A stretch of 31,802 bases of DNA, from NCBI GenBank assembly GCA_038212015.1, contig JBBQUY010000038.1, forward strand, positions 1-31,802. Direction: 5' to 3'. This document shows positions 29,243-31,802 of this stretch, piece after piece; within the stretch, counting starts at the first letter, position 1; each line of letters starts with the position of its first letter. The position numbers and the translations under genes are program-made. Under the pieces are notes generated by a model. That model worked only from the letters and a program-made list of their open reading frames with translations. It ran no database searches and had not been told where the DNA came from. Source of the stretch: JAGQUL01 sp038212015. Its GTDB lineage: Bacteria > Actinomycetota > Thermoleophilia > Gaiellales > SKUG01.

Positions 29243-29321
29243 TTCATTGCGGCGGCGGCGGTCGAGCGCGCCTCACGTTCCTGTAAGCGGTCCAGCCGCC
29301 GCGCGCCGGTAGAGTCCCCGC

Positions 29322-30269
29322 GTGACGCCCGAACCCCCGATCACCAGCGGCTACCTGCTCGTCGACAAGCCCGACGGCCCGTCGTCGCACGGCGCGGTGC
29401 AGCAGGTCAAGCGCACGCTCGGGCTCGGCGGCAGGCGCGGCACCAAAGCTGGACACGCGGGCACGCTCGACCCGTTCGCGACCGGCCTGCTCATCGTGCT
29501 GCTCGGGCGCGCGACGCGGCTCATGCCCTTCGTCGTCGGCCACGACAAGCGCTACCTCGTCGACGTGCGCTTCGGCGCCAGCTCGACCACCGACGATCGT
29601 GAGGGCGAGCTCACGGCGAGCGACGATCCCCGACCCACGCGCGAGGAGGCCACGGCTGCGCTGCCTGCGCTCGCGAACGCGACCGAGCAGGTCCCGCCGG
29701 CGGTGAGCGCGATCCACGTCGACGGACAGCGCGCCTACCGACGCGTGCGCCGCGGCGAGACGATCGAGGTGCCGCCGCGACCGATCCGCTTCAGCAACGT
29801 GGAGCTGGTCGACTGGCGCGAGCCGGGCCCCGGCGAGCTCGGACCGGTTGCCGTCCTCGATGTGACGTGCGGCACCGGCACCTACATGCGCGCGCTCGCA
29901 CGCGACCTGGGCGACGCCGTCGGCTGCCCGGCGCACTGCAGCGACCTGCGACGGCTCGAGGTGGGGGAGTGGACCGTCGACGACGCCGTCGCACCCACCG
30001 ACGTCTCGCGCGCTCGCGTGCGCGACGCGCGAGAACTGCTCGACGACATGCCGGAACTGCAACTTGACGATGACGCTCTCGCCGACGTGTCGGCAGGTCG
30101 TCGTCTCGCGCTGCCCGACGAGCTGCGAGGGGCGCCCCTGGTCGCGCTCGTTGCTCCCGACGGCTCGCTCGCCGCGATCGCCGAACCCACCAGCGACGGC
30201 ACGCTGCTGCAGCCGCGCACGGTGCTCATCGACCCGCCGGCCGCAGGCGTGCGACAATCTCCCGCGTGA
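29322..30269 (+). CDS. truB: tRNA pseudouridine(55) synthase TruB
   Basis: A 315-residue enzyme that converts U55 in the T-loop of tRNA to pseudouridine. The catalytic motif GHAGTLDPFATGLL carries Asp50. Also family-typical are LLVDKPDGPSSH at the start, KRYLVDVRFG, the substrate motif PPAVSAIHVDGQRAYRRVR, and GTYMRALARDLG. The C-terminal part is a PUA-like tail. The GTG start is chosen from homology. The 79-bp gap from nrnA has no clear terminator, and its stop overlaps the ribF GTG (GTGA). Confidence 0.96.
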   Translation: MTPEPPITSGYLLVDKPDGPSSHGAVQQVKRTLGLGGRRGTKAGHAGTLDPFATGLLIVLLGRATRLMPFVVGHDKRYLVDVRFGASSTTDDREGELTASDDPRPTREEATAALPALANATEQVPPAVSAIHVDGQRAYRRVRRGETIEVPPRPIRFSNVELVDWREPGPGELGPVAVLDVTCGTGTYMRALARDLGDAVGCPAHCSDLRRLEVGEWTVDDAVAPTDVSRARVRDARELLDDMPELQLDDDALADVSAGRRLALPDELRGAPLVALVAPDGSLAAIAEPTSDGTLLQPRTVLIDPPAAGVRQSPA

Positions 30270-31198
30270 CGTCCGACCACCCACAGTCCTCACCTGTCAT
30301 CGCGCTCGGCACCTTCGATGGCGTGCACCGCGGGCATCGCTCGATGCTCGACCTCGCTCGCACTGCCGCAGCGCCCGACGGCCGCCCCGTCGTGGCCGCG
30401 ACCTTCGACCCGCATCCCCGCGCGGTCGTCGCCGGTGGCGCGCCACCGCTGCTGTGCAGCATCGAAGAGCGCGTCGAGCGAATCGCCGCGGCGGGCGCTG
30501 ACCGCGTCGAGGTGATCCCGTTCACCTATGCGTTCTCCAAGCTCACGCCGGGTGAGTTCGTCGACGACTGGCTGGTCGGCCGCCTGCACGCCGCGGCGGT
30601 CGTCGTCGGCCATAATTTCCGCTTCGGCCATCGAGCCTCGGGTGACGTGACCACGCTGCGCGAGCTGTGCAAGGCGCACGGCATCGGCGTGGTCGTGTGC
30701 GACCTGCTCGTCGACGGCGACCAGCCCGTCAGCTCGAGCCGAATCCGGCGCCTGCTCGTGGGCGGCAACATGGAGCTCGCCAACCAGCTGCTCGGCTTCG
30801 CCTACGACATCGCCGCGAACGTCGAGCACGGCGCACGGCGCGGGCGCGAGCTCGGGATGCCCACCGCCAACATGGGCGTACCCGGCAATCGGCTCGTGCC
30901 GGGCGACGGCGTGTACGGCGGCGTCGCGACGCTCGACGGCGAGCGCTGGCCGGCCGCGACGAGCGTCGGTACGAACCCCCAGTTCACGAGCGACCAGGCG
31001 CACCCGCCGCGCACGGTCGAGGTGCACCTGATCGGTTACGAGGGTCCCGACTTCTATGGCGAGCAGCTGCACGTGACGTTCGAGCAGCGAATCCGCGGCC
31101 AGCGTACGTTCGATTCGCTCGACGAGCTGATCGAGTGCATGCAGCAGGACCTGCGCGACGTCGAGGCGGGCCTCGCTGCGCGCCGCTCGCTGGCGTAG
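30266..31198 (+). CDS. ribF: bifunctional riboflavin kinase / FAD synthetase
   Basis: A 310-residue enzyme that converts riboflavin to FMN and then FAD. The N-terminal adenylyltransferase domain has GTFDGVHRGH, ATFDPHPRAVV, VVVGHNFRFGHRASGD and the SSSRIRRLL motif. The C-terminal riboflavin kinase domain has RGRELGMPTANM (the PTAN motif), GVYGGVA and a C-terminal helix (DELIECMQQDL). Length is normal. The GTG start overlaps the truB stop, making it the last gene of the rbfA-nrnA-truB-ribF operon. It is followed by tandem hairpin repeats rather than a classical T-rich terminator. Confidence 0.96.
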   Translation: MTSDHPQSSPVIALGTFDGVHRGHRSMLDLARTAAAPDGRPVVAATFDPHPRAVVAGGAPPLLCSIEERVERIAAAGADRVEVIPFTYAFSKLTPGEFVDDWLVGRLHAAAVVVGHNFRFGHRASGDVTTLRELCKAHGIGVVVCDLLVDGDQPVSSSRIRRLLVGGNMELANQLLGFAYDIAANVEHGARRGRELGMPTANMGVPGNRLVPGDGVYGGVATLDGERWPAATSVGTNPQFTSDQAHPPRTVEVHLIGYEGPDFYGEQLHVTFEQRIRGQRTFDSLDELIECMQQDLRDVEAGLAARRSLA

Positions 31199-31218
31199 CC
31201 ACGGAGGCGATGCGGGGT

Positions 31219-31268
31219 GGGCACTACGTCCTGTTTCGTCGGGCTCGCGCCGACGTTCCGGGACGCAG
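31219..31268 (+). repeat. hairpin repeat family 2, copy 1
   Basis: A 50-bp unit identical to the copy 62 bp downstream. It contains inner stem CGTCGG-GCTCGCG-CCGACG enclosed by outer pairs CGTCC/GGACG. It lies 20 bp after the ribF stop and may serve as the operon's 3'-end structure. Confidence 0.85.
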
Positions 31269-31280
31269 TGGATCGGCGGC

Positions 31281-31330
31281 GGGCACTACGTCCTGTTTCG
31301 TCGGGCTCGCGCCGACGTTCCGGGACGCAG
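31281..31330 (+). repeat. hairpin repeat family 2, copy 2
   Basis: This is an exact 50-bp repeat of 31219-31268 at a 62-bp period, with the same nested hairpin. It shares no arm sequence with the REP-like family at 7836, 15026, 15099, 16126 and 31737. Confidence 0.85.
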
Positions 31331-31377
31331 CGCGACGTTACGACCCCCAGCGACCATCCCGCCATCACCCCTCCGGA

Positions 31378-31391
31378 GTAGGCACGCCTAC
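31378..31391. promoter_or_regulatory. inverted repeat upstream of the small CxxC protein gene
   Basis: GTAGGC-AC-GCCTAC has perfect 6-bp arms and lies 67 bp before the ATG at 31459. It could be an operator or a small RNA hairpin. The rest of the 128-bp spacer holds nothing I recognise. Confidence 0.35.
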
Positions 31392-31458
31392 AGACGCATC
31401 GCCGCCCCCGACGGATGCTGGCGACACGGCATCAGGGAACACCGTCCGGGGGGACAAC

Positions 31459-31731
31459 ATGATCAGCATCGGCAGCAGCACCGCGCTACAGGCATTTGCA
31501 CCGGCGGTGGGGACGGCGCCCGCGCCCGTCGCTCCACTCGCGCCCGTCACGGCACCCGCGCCGCTTCAGGCTCGGCTCGCCATTCCAGGCGACGCCGACC
31601 CGTGCACATCCTGCGGTCGCGACGAGATCGAGCAGGCATATGAGATGCAGGCCTTTGAACAGGGCCGCATCGACGCCGACGTGCTCGCGCAGGTCGCGGC
31701 GACGTATGCGGCCGCGAGCACCCGATCCTGA
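31459..31731 (+). CDS. small protein with Pro/Ala-rich head and CxxC motif
   Basis: A 90-residue protein. ATG 31459 follows a G-rich ribosome site (CGGGGGGAC). Residues about 10-45 are Pro/Ala-rich and repetitive (APVAPLAPVTAPAPL). Then DPCTSCGRDEIEQAYEMQAF carries a single CxxC, followed by an acidic and then Ala-rich helix (DADVLAQVAATYAAAS). It has no signal peptide or membrane helix. A lone CxxC could bind metal as a dimer or be redox-active. I do not recognise the family. It lies between the family-2 repeats and REP copy E. Confidence 0.6.
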   Translation: MISIGSSTALQAFAPAVGTAPAPVAPLAPVTAPAPLQARLAIPGDADPCTSCGRDEIEQAYEMQAFEQGRIDADVLAQVAATYAAASTRS

Positions 31732-31736
31732 TCGGG

Positions 31737-31775
31737 TTCGCACGATACCGTCGCCATGCGCGGGTCACGTACGAA
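31737..31775 (-). repeat. REP-like palindromic element, copy E (inverted, divergent core)
   Basis: Read on the minus strand it has the family arms TTCGTAC and GTGCGAA at exactly the same 39-nt outer distance as copies A-D, but a different core. The G-T wobble pair is formed only on the minus strand, matching its reversed orientation. It starts 5 bp after the small gene's stop. Confidence 0.7.
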
Positions 31776-31802
31776 GGCGACCGGGGAACCCACGCCCTGA
31801 CG

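Noticed and set aside
31219..31330. Tandem 50-bp repeats considered as a minimal CRISPR
   Set aside because: Only two units with a 12-bp gap, too short for a spacer; the nested hairpin better fits a repetitive extragenic element.

Overview
The window is GC-rich bacterial DNA with dense genes, many 4-bp stop/start overlaps (GTGA, ATGA), frequent GTG starts and several genes without a Shine-Dalgarno. The core gene order rimP-nusA-ylxR-infB ... rbfA-nrnA-truB-ribF, a DtxR-type regulator, a DUF559 protein and Ig/delta-60 surface proteins point to a deep-branching actinobacterium, probably class Thermoleophilia. The taxonomic call is inference from style and gene content.

Left part (1-9150): the end of an unknown gene, alanine dehydrogenase (ald), a small minus-strand operon (winged-helix protein plus two tiny membrane proteins), a membrane protein with an inverted remnant of a paralogue beside it, a DtxR-family metal regulator, tRNA-Asn(GUU), an orphan membrane histidine kinase, a zinc-binding mini-protein overlapping a double cyclic-nucleotide-binding-domain protein, and a thermolysin-like (M4) metalloprotease without a signal peptide but with a long 5' leader.

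Centre-left (9569-15015): the transcription/translation operon rimP-nusA-ylxR-infB. Its promoter is followed by an intrinsic-terminator hairpin ending one base before the rimP start codon, a probable attenuator. NusA carries a C-terminal Cys3His motif and an acidic tail. A terminator follows infB.

Centre (about 15016-27870): an accessory island sits where many actinobacteria have only ylxP between infB and rbfA. It holds three copies of a 45-bp REP-like element, an AbiEi/DUF559-like protein flanked by two of those copies, ylxP on the opposite strand, and a three-gene overlapping operon for exported proteins: a delta-60 propeller protein, a small protein sharing its four-cysteine C-terminal domain, and a 2427-residue Ig/FnIII/Calx-beta surface protein. 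It also holds a truncated WcaI/WbuB-like glycosyltransferase and an Xre/MbcA-like antitoxin divergent from a possible RES-toxin fragment. The strongest candidate for an undescribed system is the three-gene surface operon with its shared four-cysteine domain.

Right part (27888-31802): the operon resumes as rbfA-nrnA-truB-ribF, followed by a second, tandem hairpin repeat, a small CxxC protein and a fifth REP-like copy. Domain names are recalled by eye, not searched.
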